A stretch of 64,000 nucleotides of DNA from Streptococcus sanguinis (GTDB lineage Bacteria > Bacillota > Bacilli > Lactobacillales > Streptococcaceae): the NCBI RefSeq assembly GCF_019929225.1, contig NZ_JAHZPA010000003.1, positions 62,001-126,000 of the forward strand. The letters run 5' to 3'. The number at the start of each line of letters is the position of its first letter. Positions within the stretch are counted from its first letter, which is position 1. Below, in pieces: positions 27,556 to 36,552 of the stretch. The translations under genes were made by a program, and so were the position numbers. Below the pieces are notes generated by a model. That model saw only the letters and a program-made list of their open reading frames with translations. It did no database searches and had not been told where the DNA came from.

Positions 27556-27747
27556 TGTAGTTATTTATTTTTAAAGAATCGCTTGCTAGTACACCTGAAA
27601 ACGCTCGTAGAATGATAATAAGTCGCCTGACGAAACTGCTCAGAAACGGCGGTGTTATGCGGAAACAATCTGACGCGATGCGAAGGGCGGTGCGAAAGGG
27701 GTTACGTACTTATTTTTCAACAATTTAGCAGAGTATTTTTATAAGTG

Positions 27748-27756
27748 TGATATAAT
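27748..27756 (+). promoter_or_regulatory. Extended -10 promoter of the hsd operon
   Basis: TGATATAAT is an extended -10 element 68 bases before the hsdR start. No good -35 is present, which is acceptable for this class. Confidence 0.6.
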
Positions 27757-27823
27757 AGAAGTATAATTTGTTCTGATAGTTTATTTTATGGAGAAGTAGA
27801 TTTTTAGAATGCGGAGGTTCAAT

Positions 27824-30157
27824 ATGGTTGAGTTTATAAAGTCTAAGAAAGAAATGAGTGAGGAGGATATTAAAGCAAATTTCATCACTCCTGCTATTGT
27901 ATCCAAAGGATGGAAAAATGGTGAGCATATCGCTTACGAGGAATACTTCACTGATGGTCGAATCGAGGTTAGAGGAGATAAGGCTCGTCGCAAAGAAGGG
28001 AAAAAATCAGACTATTCATTGTATTACCAATTTGGAACTCTAATTGCAATCGTTGAGGCAAAGGATAATAAACATAGCGTTCGAGCGGGATTACAACAAG
28101 CGATTGAATATGGTGAGATTTTAGATGTTCCTTTTGTTTATTCTTCGAATGGTGATGGCTTTATTGAGCATGACCGTATCACAAGAGAAGAGCGTGAGCT
28201 GGCGCTAGATGAATTTCCCACTCGTGAAGAATTATTTTCTCGTCTGAAGAAGGAAAAAGGACTAACGTCTGAAATAGCAGAAGCTATCTCAACTCCATAT
28301 TACACAGATGCCTTCTCAACTAAAACGCCACGATATTATCAGCAAATAGCTATCAACCGTACAATTGAAACAGTTGCCAGAGGACAAAAACGAGTAATGT
28401 TTGTGATGGCAACAGGAACGGGAAAAACATTCATGGCTTTTCAAATTATTCATCGTCTTCGAAAAGCTGGTTTGGCTAGACGAGTTTTATTTTTAGCGGA
28501 TAGAAACATCTTAGTAGACCAAACGATGGCTGAAGACTTTAAGCCATTCGAAAAGGTGATGACGAAAATTACTCCAAAACTTTTGAATGCTCCTGAAAAA
28601 TTAAATTCTTTTGAAATTTACCTAGGACTTTATCAGCAACTAACTGGTGAAGATGGTACTGAAACGCATTATCAAAAGTTCGACAAAGACTTCTTTGATT
28701 TAATCGTAATTGATGAAGCGCACCGTGGATCAGCCAAGGAAGACAGCAACTGGCGTAAGGTGATTGATTATTTCAGTTCTGCGACACAAATTGGTATGAC
28801 GGCAACTCCTAAAGAAACCAAGGATGTCTCCAATATGGAATACTTCGGGGAGCCAATTTATACTTATAGTTTAAAACAAGGAATCGAGGATGGTTTTTTG
28901 GCTCCGTATCGTGTTATGAGAGTTAATTTAGATGTGGATGTGGATGGCTATCGTCCAGAAACTGGGAAAGTTGATGCTAAAGGGCAGTTAATCGAGGATA
29001 GGTACTACGGCAGGAAAGATTTTGACAAAACTATTGTTATTGATGATAGAACTCAAAAAGTTGCTAAGTTTGTTTCGGACTATATGAAGCAAAACAATGC
29101 ACGATTTGATAAAACGATTGTTTTTTGTGTTGATATTGACCATGCTGAACGGATGCGTGCTGCACTTGTAAAAGAGAATCTAGACTTAGTCCAAGAAGAC
29201 TATCGTTATGTCATGCAAGTAACTGGTGACAATGCTGAAGGAAAAGCTCAACTGGATAACTTTATGGATGTCAATTCTAATTTTCCCGCTATTGTAACAA
29301 CGTCTAAATTATTAACGACAGGAGTTAATGCTAAAACATGTCGTTTGATTGTTTTAGACTCTAATATCCAATCTATGACTGAATTTAAACAAATTATTGG
29401 TCGTGGCACACGTCTTTATCCTCAAAAGGGGAAAGAATTTTTTACGATTATTGATTTTCGAAATGTTACTAATTTGTTTGCTGACCCTGATTTTGATGGT
29501 GAACCAGTGAAGGTTCTGGAAACAGGTGCAAAAACAAATAATGGTGCTACACCTGGTTTTGTAGACGAAGGTGGTGACCCAGTAGAGAAATATGTCGTTG
29601 CAGATAAGCAAGTGACCATTTTGAATTCAACAGTTCAAGTATTGGATGAAAATGGAAAACTGGTCACTGAAAATCTAACCGACTACACCCGTAAGAATAT
29701 TTTAGGTAGTTATGCTACTTTGAACGATTTTATCACGGCTTGGCATACAGCAGATAAAAAGAAGATTATATTGGACGAACTTTATAAAAAAGGAGTTTAT
29801 CTGGATGCTATTCGAGAGTCGGAAGGGATTTCGGAGCAAGAAATTGATGACTTCGATTTACTCCTAAAACTTGCCTATGGTCAAAAAGAATTAACCAAAA
29901 CAGAGCGTATTAACAAACTCAAACGAAGTGGATATTTATATAAATATAGCGAAGAAGCACGTGCAGTTTTGGAAATTTTGTTGGACAAGTACATGGATAA
30001 AGGTATTGGAGAACTCGAAAGTATTGAAACACTAAAACTTCCAGAATTTCAGCTATATGGTGGAACCTTCAAAATCATCAATACTTACTTTGGAGATAAA
30101 AAACGGTATTTACAAGCAATTAAAGAATTGGAGCAAGAGCTATTTACGGTAGCTTAA
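27824..30157 (+). CDS. hsdR: Type I restriction enzyme, restriction subunit HsdR
   Basis: This is a 777-residue motor and nuclease subunit. The N-terminal nuclease domain has the PD-(D/E)xK-type strand LIAIVEAKD followed by QQAIEYG (about 75-105). The helicase part has Walker A ATGTGKT (about 196-202), DEAH at 297-300, TATP soon after, and a C-terminal helicase half with QIIGRGTRLYPQKGK. It is compact compared with EcoR124-type HsdR proteins. The ATG at 27824 is 6 bases from GGAGG; the ATG at 27809 lies upstream of that site and is rejected. It is the first gene of an hsdR-M-S operon. Confidence 0.93.
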   Translation: MVEFIKSKKEMSEEDIKANFITPAIVSKGWKNGEHIAYEEYFTDGRIEVRGDKARRKEGKKSDYSLYYQFGTLIAIVEAKDNKHSVRAGLQQAIEYGEILDVPFVYSSNGDGFIEHDRITREERELALDEFPTREELFSRLKKEKGLTSEIAEAISTPYYTDAFSTKTPRYYQQIAINRTIETVARGQKRVMFVMATGTGKTFMAFQIIHRLRKAGLARRVLFLADRNILVDQTMAEDFKPFEKVMTKITPKLLNAPEKLNSFEIYLGLYQQLTGEDGTETHYQKFDKDFFDLIVIDEAHRGSAKEDSNWRKVIDYFSSATQIGMTATPKETKDVSNMEYFGEPIYTYSLKQGIEDGFLAPYRVMRVNLDVDVDGYRPETGKVDAKGQLIEDRYYGRKDFDKTIVIDDRTQKVAKFVSDYMKQNNARFDKTIVFCVDIDHAERMRAALVKENLDLVQEDYRYVMQVTGDNAEGKAQLDNFMDVNSNFPAIVTTSKLLTTGVNAKTCRLIVLDSNIQSMTEFKQIIGRGTRLYPQKGKEFFTIIDFRNVTNLFADPDFDGEPVKVLETGAKTNNGATPGFVDEGGDPVEKYVVADKQVTILNSTVQVLDENGKLVTENLTDYTRKNILGSYATLNDFITAWHTADKKKIILDELYKKGVYLDAIRESEGISEQEIDDFDLLLKLAYGQKELTKTERINKLKRSGYLYKYSEEARAVLEILLDKYMDKGIGELESIETLKLPEFQLYGGTFKIINTYFGDKKRYLQAIKELEQELFTVA

Positions 30158-30169
30158 TGAAAGGAAAAT

Positions 30170-31633
30170 ATGTCAATTACATCATTTGTAAAAAGAATTC
30201 AAGATATCACTCGAAACGATGCGGGTGTTAATGGTGATGCTCAACGTATTGAGCAAATGTCTTGGTTATTATTTTTGAAAATTTACGATAGCCGTGAAAT
30301 GGTTTGGGAGTTAGAAGAAGATGACTACGAATCGATTATTCCAGAGGAGTTAAAATGGCGAAATTGGGCTCATGCTCAAAAAGGGGAACAGGTATTGACA
30401 GGTGATGAATTACTTGATTTTGTCAATAATAAATTATTTAAAGAGTTGAAAGAGCTTGAAATAACTCCAAATATGCCTATTCGAAAAACGATTGTCAAGT
30501 CAGCTTTCGAAGATGCGAACAACTATATGAAAAATGGTGTTTTGTTACGCCAAGTAATCAATGTTATTGATGAAGTCGACTTCAATAGCCCTGAAGACCG
30601 TCATTCTTTTAATGACATCTACGAAAAAATTCTTAAAGATATTCAAAGTGCTGGGAACTCAGGAGAGTTTTATACACCACGTGCAGCGACTGACTTTATC
30701 GCTGAAGTCCTTGACCCAAAACTTGGCGAATCAATGGCAGACTTCGCTTGTGGAACAGGGGGATTCTTAACTTCGACTCTGAATCGTTTAAGTAGTCAAC
30801 GTAAAACTAGTGAAGACACTAAGAAATATAACACAGCTGTTTTTGGTATTGAAAAGAAAGCATTTCCCCACCTTTTAGCAGTTACAAATCTGTTTCTTCA
30901 CGAAATTGATGACCCTAAAATTGTTCATGGCAATACTTTGGAGAAAAATGTTCGCGAATATACAGATGACGAAAAATTTGACATTATCATGATGAATCCA
31001 CCTTTTGGAGGTTCTGAATTAGAAACAATAAAAAATAATTTTCCAGCAGAATTACGGAGTTCTGAAACAGCTGACTTATTCATGGCTGTTATTATGTATC
31101 GTTTGAAAGAAAATGGTCGTGTTGGGGTTATTTTACCTGATGGTTTTCTATTTGGCGAAGGCGTAAAAACTCGCTTGAAACAAAAACTGGTAGATGAGTT
31201 CAACTTACATACGATTATTAGGTTGCCTCATAGTGTATTTGCGCCGTATACAGGAATTAATACGAACATTCTTTTCTTTGATAAAACAAAGAAAACAGAA
31301 GAAACTTGGTTTTATCGTTTAGATATGCCAGATGGTTATAAAAATTTCTCGAAAACCAAGCCGATGAAGTCAGAACATTTTAATCCTGTTCGTGACTGGT
31401 GGAAAAATCGTGAAGAAATTCTGGAAGGTAAGTTCTATAAATCTAAATCATTTACACCTAGCGAATTGGAAGAGCTAAATTATAATTTAGACCAGTGTGG
31501 TTTTCCAAAAGAAGAAGAGGAAATTTTAGATCCCTTTGAGTTGATTCAGAATTATCAAGTGGAAAGAGCAACTTTAAATCATAAGATTGATACTGTATTA
31601 GCTGATATTTTGCAGTTGTTGGAGGACAAATAA
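30170..31633 (+). CDS. hsdM: Type I modification methyltransferase HsdM
   Basis: This 487-residue N6-adenine methyltransferase works as M2S with HsdS, and as R2M2S when restricting. The N-terminal helical HsdM domain is followed by FYTPRAATDF, the S-adenosylmethionine motif DFACGTGGF (about 191-199) and the catalytic NPPFGG (about 276-281). The ribosome site AAAGGAAAA lies about 6 bases upstream. Its TAA overlaps the hsdS ATG (TAATG), ensuring coupled production of the two partners. Confidence 0.95.
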   Translation: MSITSFVKRIQDITRNDAGVNGDAQRIEQMSWLLFLKIYDSREMVWELEEDDYESIIPEELKWRNWAHAQKGEQVLTGDELLDFVNNKLFKELKELEITPNMPIRKTIVKSAFEDANNYMKNGVLLRQVINVIDEVDFNSPEDRHSFNDIYEKILKDIQSAGNSGEFYTPRAATDFIAEVLDPKLGESMADFACGTGGFLTSTLNRLSSQRKTSEDTKKYNTAVFGIEKKAFPHLLAVTNLFLHEIDDPKIVHGNTLEKNVREYTDDEKFDIIMMNPPFGGSELETIKNNFPAELRSSETADLFMAVIMYRLKENGRVGVILPDGFLFGEGVKTRLKQKLVDEFNLHTIIRLPHSVFAPYTGINTNILFFDKTKKTEETWFYRLDMPDGYKNFSKTKPMKSEHFNPVRDWWKNREEILEGKFYKSKSFTPSELEELNYNLDQCGFPKEEEEILDPFELIQNYQVERATLNHKIDTVLADILQLLEDK

Positions 31634-33195
31634 TGACACCAGAACAACTTAAGGCAAGTATCCTCCAAAGAGCGATGGAAGGGAAATTAGTACCACAAAA
31701 TCCTGATGGCGAACCAGCAAGCGAATTGCTAAAGAGAATTAAAGCTGAGAAAGAAAAACTTATCAGTGAAGGCAAAATCAAGCGAGATAAAAAGGAAACC
31801 GAGATATTTCGTGGTGATGATGGGAAACCTTATGAGAAGTTCGCTGATGGAAGTGTTCAAGAAACTAAGGTTCCTTATGATATTCCTGAGAATTGGGAGT
31901 GGGTGAAGATAAGAAATATTGGAACAATTACATCGGGAGGCACTCCCAAGTCTTCTGAACCATTGTATTATGGAGGTGAAATCATATGGATTACACCCGC
32001 AGATATGGGAAAGCAACAAAATCATAAATTTTTTAAAACTTCATCAAAATTAATTACCGAGTTAGGTTTACAAAAATCTTCAGCTAAGCTAATTCCAAAA
32101 AATTCAATCGTTTATTCTAGTAGAGCTCCAATTGGATATATAAATATTGTAAGAGAAGATTTTACGACAAATCAGGGGTGTAAATCTGTAACACCTCTTA
32201 TAATTAATATTAATTTTTTATATTGGATATTACAATGCAGAACCAAAGATATTATCTTACGTTCTTCCGGGACAACTTTTAAAGAGATATCTGCTATGGA
32301 ATTTGGTAGCACCATCGTCCCCCTCCCACCACTATCCGAACAACAACGCATAGTAGAAGCAATCGAATCAGCTTTAGAAAAAGTAGATGAATATGCTGAA
32401 AGTTATAATAGACTAGAACAGCTAGATAAAGAATTTCCAGATAAACTAAAAAAATCTATTCTTCAATATGCTATGCAAGGAAAATTAGTTGAACAAGACT
32501 CAAATGATGAATCAGTCGAAGTTTTACTTGAAAAAATACGAGCAGAAAAGCAAAAACTCTTCGAAGAAGGTAAGATTAAAAAGAAAGATTTAGAGATTTC
32601 AATTGTTTCCCAAGGAGATGATAACTCTCCTTATGAGGAAGTACCCTATGAAATACCAGTAAGTTGGGAATGGGTGAGGTTAAACGATATAACTTCCTAC
32701 ATTCAACGAGGGAAATCTCCAAAATATTCAAATATTCCTATGTACCCTGTGATTGCTCAGAAATGTAACCAATGGTCTGGTTTTTCCATTGACTTAGCAA
32801 AATTTATTGCTCCTGAAACAGTTAATAGTTACCAGGAAGAAAGATTATTAAGAGATGGTGATTTAATGTGGAATTCAACAGGTTTAGGTACGTTAGGAAG
32901 ATTAGCTATTTACAGTGAAAATAAAAATCCTTATGGCTGGGCTGTTGCAGATAGCCATGTTACAGTCATAAGAGTCTTATCGGGATTTATTAACTACCAT
33001 TTCATCTATAATTTTCTTTCCTCTCCTATTGTGCAGTCAGTTATTGAAGAAAAAGCATCGGGTAGTACAAAACAAAAAGAATTATTAACGAAAACTATAA
33101 AAGAATATCTAATTCCTCTCCCCCCACTATCCGAACAATCCAGAATCGTTGATAAAATCGAACAATCTATCAATATCATTGACGCACTAATTTAG
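31633..33195 (+). CDS. hsdS: Type I specificity subunit HsdS (expressed copy)
   Basis: This 520-residue subunit reads DNA. An N-terminal helical segment (about 1-75) is followed by target domain 1 (about 80-230), a conserved central coiled region (about 235-330; SEQQRIVEAIESALEKVDEYAES), target domain 2 (about 335-500) and a final SEQSRIVDKIEQSI helix. The N-terminal and central helices share the pattern of LKxSILQxAMxGKLV, as in circularly arranged HsdS proteins. Both target domains are preceded by repeats found inverted downstream, so either can be exchanged. It is AT-rich, like the rest of the island. Confidence 0.93.
   Translation: MTPEQLKASILQRAMEGKLVPQNPDGEPASELLKRIKAEKEKLISEGKIKRDKKETEIFRGDDGKPYEKFADGSVQETKVPYDIPENWEWVKIRNIGTITSGGTPKSSEPLYYGGEIIWITPADMGKQQNHKFFKTSSKLITELGLQKSSAKLIPKNSIVYSSRAPIGYINIVREDFTTNQGCKSVTPLIININFLYWILQCRTKDIILRSSGTTFKEISAMEFGSTIVPLPPLSEQQRIVEAIESALEKVDEYAESYNRLEQLDKEFPDKLKKSILQYAMQGKLVEQDSNDESVEVLLEKIRAEKQKLFEEGKIKKKDLEISIVSQGDDNSPYEEVPYEIPVSWEWVRLNDITSYIQRGKSPKYSNIPMYPVIAQKCNQWSGFSIDLAKFIAPETVNSYQEERLLRDGDLMWNSTGLGTLGRLAIYSENKNPYGWAVADSHVTVIRVLSGFINYHFIYNFLSSPIVQSVIEEKASGSTKQKELLTKTIKEYLIPLPPLSEQSRIVDKIEQSINIIDALI
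31824..31854 (+). repeat. Inverted repeat IR1, left arm (within hsdS)
   Basis: A 31-base segment encoding part of KPYEKFADGS recurs, inverted and exact, at 35962-35992. It lies just before target domain 1. Recombination with its partner, paired with the central repeat, would swap the first target domain. Confidence 0.85.
32336..32635 (+). repeat. Inverted repeat IR2, left arm (central region of hsdS)
   Basis: About 300 bases encoding the conserved central helices recur in inverted orientation at 35151-35450 with only scattered differences (for example LFEEGK against LFKEGK). This is the main recombination substrate of the locus. Confidence 0.88.
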
Positions 33196-33251
33196 TATAA
33201 TAGTTTTACGTGCGGTGGAATTTCTATCAAACATAAGATAGGAGTTTTACA

Positions 33252-34049
33252 TTGAAAGATTTTGAATTACATTTGAAGAAATCTGGTTTAGCTGAAAATA
33301 CTGTGCGTTCGTACCTTTATGGTGTTCGATTTTTCTTGGAAAATTACGAACTCAAAATGGAAGATTTATTTAAATACAAAGGATATTTATTAGACAATTT
33401 TAAACCTAAAACTATCAATTTGCGACTACAAGGAGTAAATAAATATCTGGCTTTTATTGGTCATGATGATTTGAAATTAAAATTTGTCAAAGTACAGCAA
33501 AAGCCATTCTTAGAAGATGTCATTAGCCATGCTGATTACCTTTTTCTTAAACGTAGTTTGAAAAAAGATGGTATTTTAAAATGGCATTTTGTCGTTTGGT
33601 TTTTAGGTGCAACTGGAGCTCGTGTAAGTGAACTTATTAAGCTAAAAGTAGAGCATGTAGAAATCGGTTATTTTGACATTTACTCAAAAGGTGGTAAAAT
33701 TCGTAGACTGTACATTCCTAAAAAATTAAGAAATAGTTGTCTTAGTTGGTTAGAATCAGAAAATCGCCGAAGTGGTTATTTATTTTTGAATAAATTTAAC
33801 GAACCAATTACAGCAAGAGGAGTTGCTCAACAGTTAAAAAATTATGCTGATAAATACAAAATGAATCCTAAAGTAATTTATCCTCATTCTTTTAGGCATT
33901 TATTTGCTAAGAATTTTTTAGCGAAGTATAATGATATTGCCCTGCTTGCAGATTTGATGGGACACGAAAGTATAGAGACTACTCGAATTTATCTAAGGAA
34001 AACAGCTACTGAACAACAAAATATTGTGGATAAAATTGTTAATTGGTAA
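33252..34049 (+). CDS. Tyrosine recombinase of the hsdS inversion locus
   Basis: This 265-residue site-specific recombinase has an N-terminal SAM-like core-binding domain (about 1-85) and a catalytic domain with the expected residues: Arg in GATGARVSELIKL, Lys in SKGGKIRRLYIP, HSFRHLFA (His-x-x-Arg), GHESIETTRIYL with its His and the nucleophile Tyr. The start is TTG at 33252, preceded by AGGAG. It lies between the expressed and silent hsdS genes, the place taken by the recombinase in pneumococcal SpnIII (ivr) loci, and is the likely catalyst of target-domain shuffling. Confidence 0.9.
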   Translation: MKDFELHLKKSGLAENTVRSYLYGVRFFLENYELKMEDLFKYKGYLLDNFKPKTINLRLQGVNKYLAFIGHDDLKLKFVKVQQKPFLEDVISHADYLFLKRSLKKDGILKWHFVVWFLGATGARVSELIKLKVEHVEIGYFDIYSKGGKIRRLYIPKKLRNSCLSWLESENRRSGYLFLNKFNEPITARGVAQQLKNYADKYKMNPKVIYPHSFRHLFAKNFLAKYNDIALLADLMGHESIETTRIYLRKTATEQQNIVDKIVNW

Positions 34050-34088
34050 AAAAATAGTAGGTGGTCAAACTGACTACCTGCTATTTTT
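34050..34088 (+). terminator. Terminator after the recombinase gene
   Basis: A long stem starting AAAAATAGTAGGTGGTCA pairs with TGACTACCTGCTATTTTT across a 3-base loop. It isolates the silent cassette at 34091 from transcription. Confidence 0.85.
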
Positions 34089-34090
34089 TG

Positions 34091-34643
34091 TGATTATGGC
34101 TCTCCTTATGGGAATATACCAGAAAACTGGCTTCTCTCAACTCTAGATAGTGTATCCAATCTTTACACTGGAAACAGTATTAACGCTACTGAAAAGAAAA
34201 AATATTTTTCTGGAGTAGATGGGTTTAATTATATCGCAACCAAGGATGTCAATTTTGATAGCACTATTAATTATGATAACGGCATTAGAATTCCCGATAG
34301 ATATTTATCAAAATTCAAAATTAGCTATTCCAATTCTGTATTGCTGTGCTTAGAAGGTGGTAGTGCTGGACGCAAAATAGGTTTATTGGAACAAGATGTT
34401 TGTTTTGGTAATAAATTATGTAGCCTATCCTTTTATTATGGAGAAAATAAATGGCTCTACTATTTTCTTCAAAGCCCACAATTTCTCAGTGATTTTCAGG
34501 AGAGTAAATCTGGTATAATTGGTGGAGTTAGTATCAAAAATTTAGGAAACATAACAATTTCTCTACCTCCTCAAAAAGAACAGAAATGCACTAGTTCTAA
34601 AGTTGAGAAACTTTTTGAAAAAGTAAATCAACTTTGGAAATGA
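34091..34643 (+). pseudogene. Silent hsdS cassette: third version of target domain 2
   Basis: About 183 codons without a start or promoter encode DYGSPYGNIPENW, the normal entry to an HsdS target domain, a full target-recognition domain, and the exit helix SLPPQKEQ...KLFEKVNQLWK. The sequence differs from the target domain 2 of the expressed gene and of the inverted cassette. Its 15-base entry (CTCTCCTTATGGGAA, 34100-34114) is repeated inverted at 35147-35161, so inversion between these arms exchanges it with the cassette on the other strand. The last 47 bases overlap the end of that cassette tail-to-tail. Confidence 0.85.
34100..34114 (+). repeat. Inverted repeat IR3, left arm (15 bases)
   Basis: CTCTCCTTATGGGAA matches the reverse complement at 35147-35161 exactly. 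The expressed hsdS has the first 11 bases at the same place in its reading frame. This short arm would let the two silent target domains 2 change places. Confidence 0.8.
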
Positions 34644-35146
34644 TTCTTCTCATCTCTTCATGGTTAGAAATAGGGATTAATAACTCAGAAATACTGGTAC
34701 TATTTAATGTTTTTCCTTTAATAGCATCTTTAGAATTGCCTGAAGTAGAGATAAGTGGCAAAAATATCATCAAGTAATCTCTGATAATATTTTCTTTATT
34801 AGCATAGGGGAATATCGATATAATAGCTTCATTATGAGTAGCAGGAATATCCAATATGGCGACTTTTCCAATAGATAATTTAAAACTCATTAATAAAGTT
34901 CCTTTAGGTGAAATGTCTATTTTCTTTGATTTTAATGCTAATTTAGAAATAGATTCTCTCGTATTAGTTACATAACCAGATATAGGCATATCTGATATAG
35001 ATACCCAAGGTATTTCAGTTCCCCAAAAAGTAGCTTCACTGCGTGGAGGAGTTTTTCCTATTCTGAAGTTAACTAGGCTAGCAAATTTAATATATCTCCA
35101 TGCTTCTGGGATTTCATATACAGGATAAGAGGTTGTTTCATCTTTG

Positions 35147-35161
35147 TTCCCATAAGGAGAG
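35147..35161 (-). repeat. Inverted repeat IR3, right arm
   Basis: The plus strand reads TTCCCATAAGGAGAG, the exact reverse complement of 34100-34114, and lies at the entry to the inverted cassette's target domain 2. Confidence 0.8.
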
Positions 35162-35450
35162 TTATCATCTCCTTGAGAAACAATTGAAATCTCCAAATCT
35201 TTCTTTTTAATTTTGCCTTCTTTAAATAGTTTTTGTTTTTCTGCCCGTATTTTTTCAAGTAAAACTTCGACTGATTCATCATTTGAGTCTTGTTCAACTA
35301 ATTTTCCTTGCATAGCATATTGAAGAATAGATTTTTTTAGTTTATCTGGAAATTCTTTATCTAGCTGTTCTAGTCTATTATAACTTTCAGCATATTCATC
35401 TACTTTTTCTAAAGCTGATTCGATTGCTTCTACTATGCGTTGTTGTTCGG
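35151..35450 (-). repeat. Inverted repeat IR2, right arm
   Basis: This is the inverted counterpart of 32336-32635, encoding the shared central helices of HsdS. Arm-to-arm distance is about 2.5 kb; inversion would also flip the recombinase gene. Confidence 0.88.
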
Positions 35451-35961
35451 TAAGTGGGGGTAATAACATAGGAACTTCATATTTTAAAAATTTTATTGAA
35501 GCTAAATTTTTTATCGCTGAGCCTATAGAATGCTTTTTTACTGTATTAATCAAACTCATAAACATCCATTTAAAATATTGTGAATCTATTATGTCTGGAT
35601 TTAACGTAAGTTTTAATAATGCTTGATTTATAACTCCATCATAGTAATTTGAAGGTATTTGAAAGATTTCTCCGATAGTACCTGCACAAGATATCAAAAT
35701 ATCTCCTGCTTTTATTGAAAAATTTTTTAAACGTAGATAGTCACTCTCTTTTAACCAATAATCTCCATAATCTATAGTTTTTCTTATAGCATTGCCTTGT
35801 TCATAAACCTTATATGTATTTTCTCCTTTCGGAACAAACATTGACTTTGTTATAGAGCTACCAAAAGGACCTCTTTTTATTGAGCCATCCTCTAATGCAC
35901 AGATATCTGGTAAATAAACTATAGTCCATCCTTTAGGTATATTATGTTTAAACTCTTTTAT

Positions 35962-35992
35962 ACTTCCATCAGCGAACTTCTCATAAGGTTTC
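35962..35992 (-). repeat. Inverted repeat IR1, right arm
   Basis: An exact 31-base inverted copy of 31824-31854, at the entry to the silent target domain 1. Confidence 0.85.
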
Positions 35993-36012
35993 TTATGCGC
36001 TTCGAATATGTA

Positions 36013-36036
36013 AAAAGGCGTACAAAATACGCCTTA
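36013..36036 (-). terminator. Minus-strand terminator downstream of the 108-residue gene
   Basis: Read on the minus strand, AAGGCGTA-TTTTG-TACGCCTT followed by TTT. It stops transcription from the gene at 36093-36419 before it can enter the silent hsdS cassette. Confidence 0.75.
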
Positions 36037-36092
36037 TAGAGAACGGGAATGAAATAGATTTACCATTGGTAGGATTGCAGATGGTTTATTTT

Positions 36093-36419
36093 TTAATTTT
36101 TAACCTCCAACCGAATATCCAAAACCTCCACTTTTTCCGCCTGTAGTTGCTCATTCCAAAATTCAATATCTTCAGGAATTTCCGTTTGGCAACCTCGACA
36201 GAAATATTCTTCCGCTCGTTCAGGATTTAAAAATCGACAAGCGTAAACAAAATGGTCGCCGTCTTCATTTATCGGGATAATTGCCTCAAACGTATCTTTC
36301 GAAAAAATATTTACAGATGTGTAATTTTGGAGTTCACCAAAGTTAGTGAGCTTGTAGATTTCAATTTGAGGCAGCTTGTTTTCTTGCTCGATATTGTTTT
36401 CGAAATTGAATTTTTCCAT
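36093..36419 (-). CDS. Conserved-looking hypothetical protein, 108 residues
   Basis: I do not recognise this protein. It is acidic, has no signal peptide or membrane span, and contains one Cys pair in YFCRGCQTEIPED (about 72-84), which could be a half zinc ribbon. It starts with ATG after AAAGGAGTTAAT and has its own terminator, so it is probably expressed. It lies at the right end of the restriction island on the minus strand. A role linked to the restriction system cannot be shown from the sequence. Confidence 0.6.
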   Translation of the reverse strand: MEKFNFENNIEQENKLPQIEIYKLTNFGELQNYTSVNIFSKDTFEAIIPINEDGDHFVYACRFLNPERAEEYFCRGCQTEIPEDIEFWNEQLQAEKVEVLDIRLEVKN

Positions 36420-36501
36420 ATTAACTCCTTTAATTCTATTTTTCAGGTCTGATGATAACTCTAAGTCGTAAAAGAGTCAAGGGGAACTTTCGAAAAAAAA
36501 T

Positions 36502-36525
36502 AAATAGCGACCGAAATCGCTATTT
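36502..36525 (-). terminator. Orphan minus-strand terminator
   Basis: AAATAGCGA-CCGAAA-TCGCTATTT, with a T-run on the minus strand. No minus-strand gene now lies upstream of it (the next gene is plus strand), so it may be left from a lost gene. Confidence 0.6.
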
Positions 36526-36552
36526 AGGGGTTATAGGTATGTTTCATTTTGA

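Larger units (their letters stand above)
34597..36033 (-). pseudogene. Silent inverted hsdS gene without its N-terminus
   Basis: The minus-strand frame is open from a TAA near 36038 to the stop at 34597 and encodes KPYEKFADGS, a different target domain 1, the near-identical central region (about 35151-35450) and a different target domain 2. The first 60 or so residues of HsdS, a start codon, ribosome site and promoter are missing; the internal ATG at 35841 lies inside target domain 1 and is not a plausible start. It becomes expressed only when its domains are moved into the active gene by inversion. Confidence 0.87.

Noticed and set aside
27612..27728. 38-codon plus-strand frame upstream of hsdR
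   Set aside because: No ribosome site and too short to support as a gene; kept only as part of the observation on decayed sequence.
34597..35841. Active second hsdS gene starting at the ATG at 35841
   Set aside because: That ATG is inside target domain 1; the homologous frame continues upstream to 35992 and beyond without start or promoter, so it is a silent cassette.
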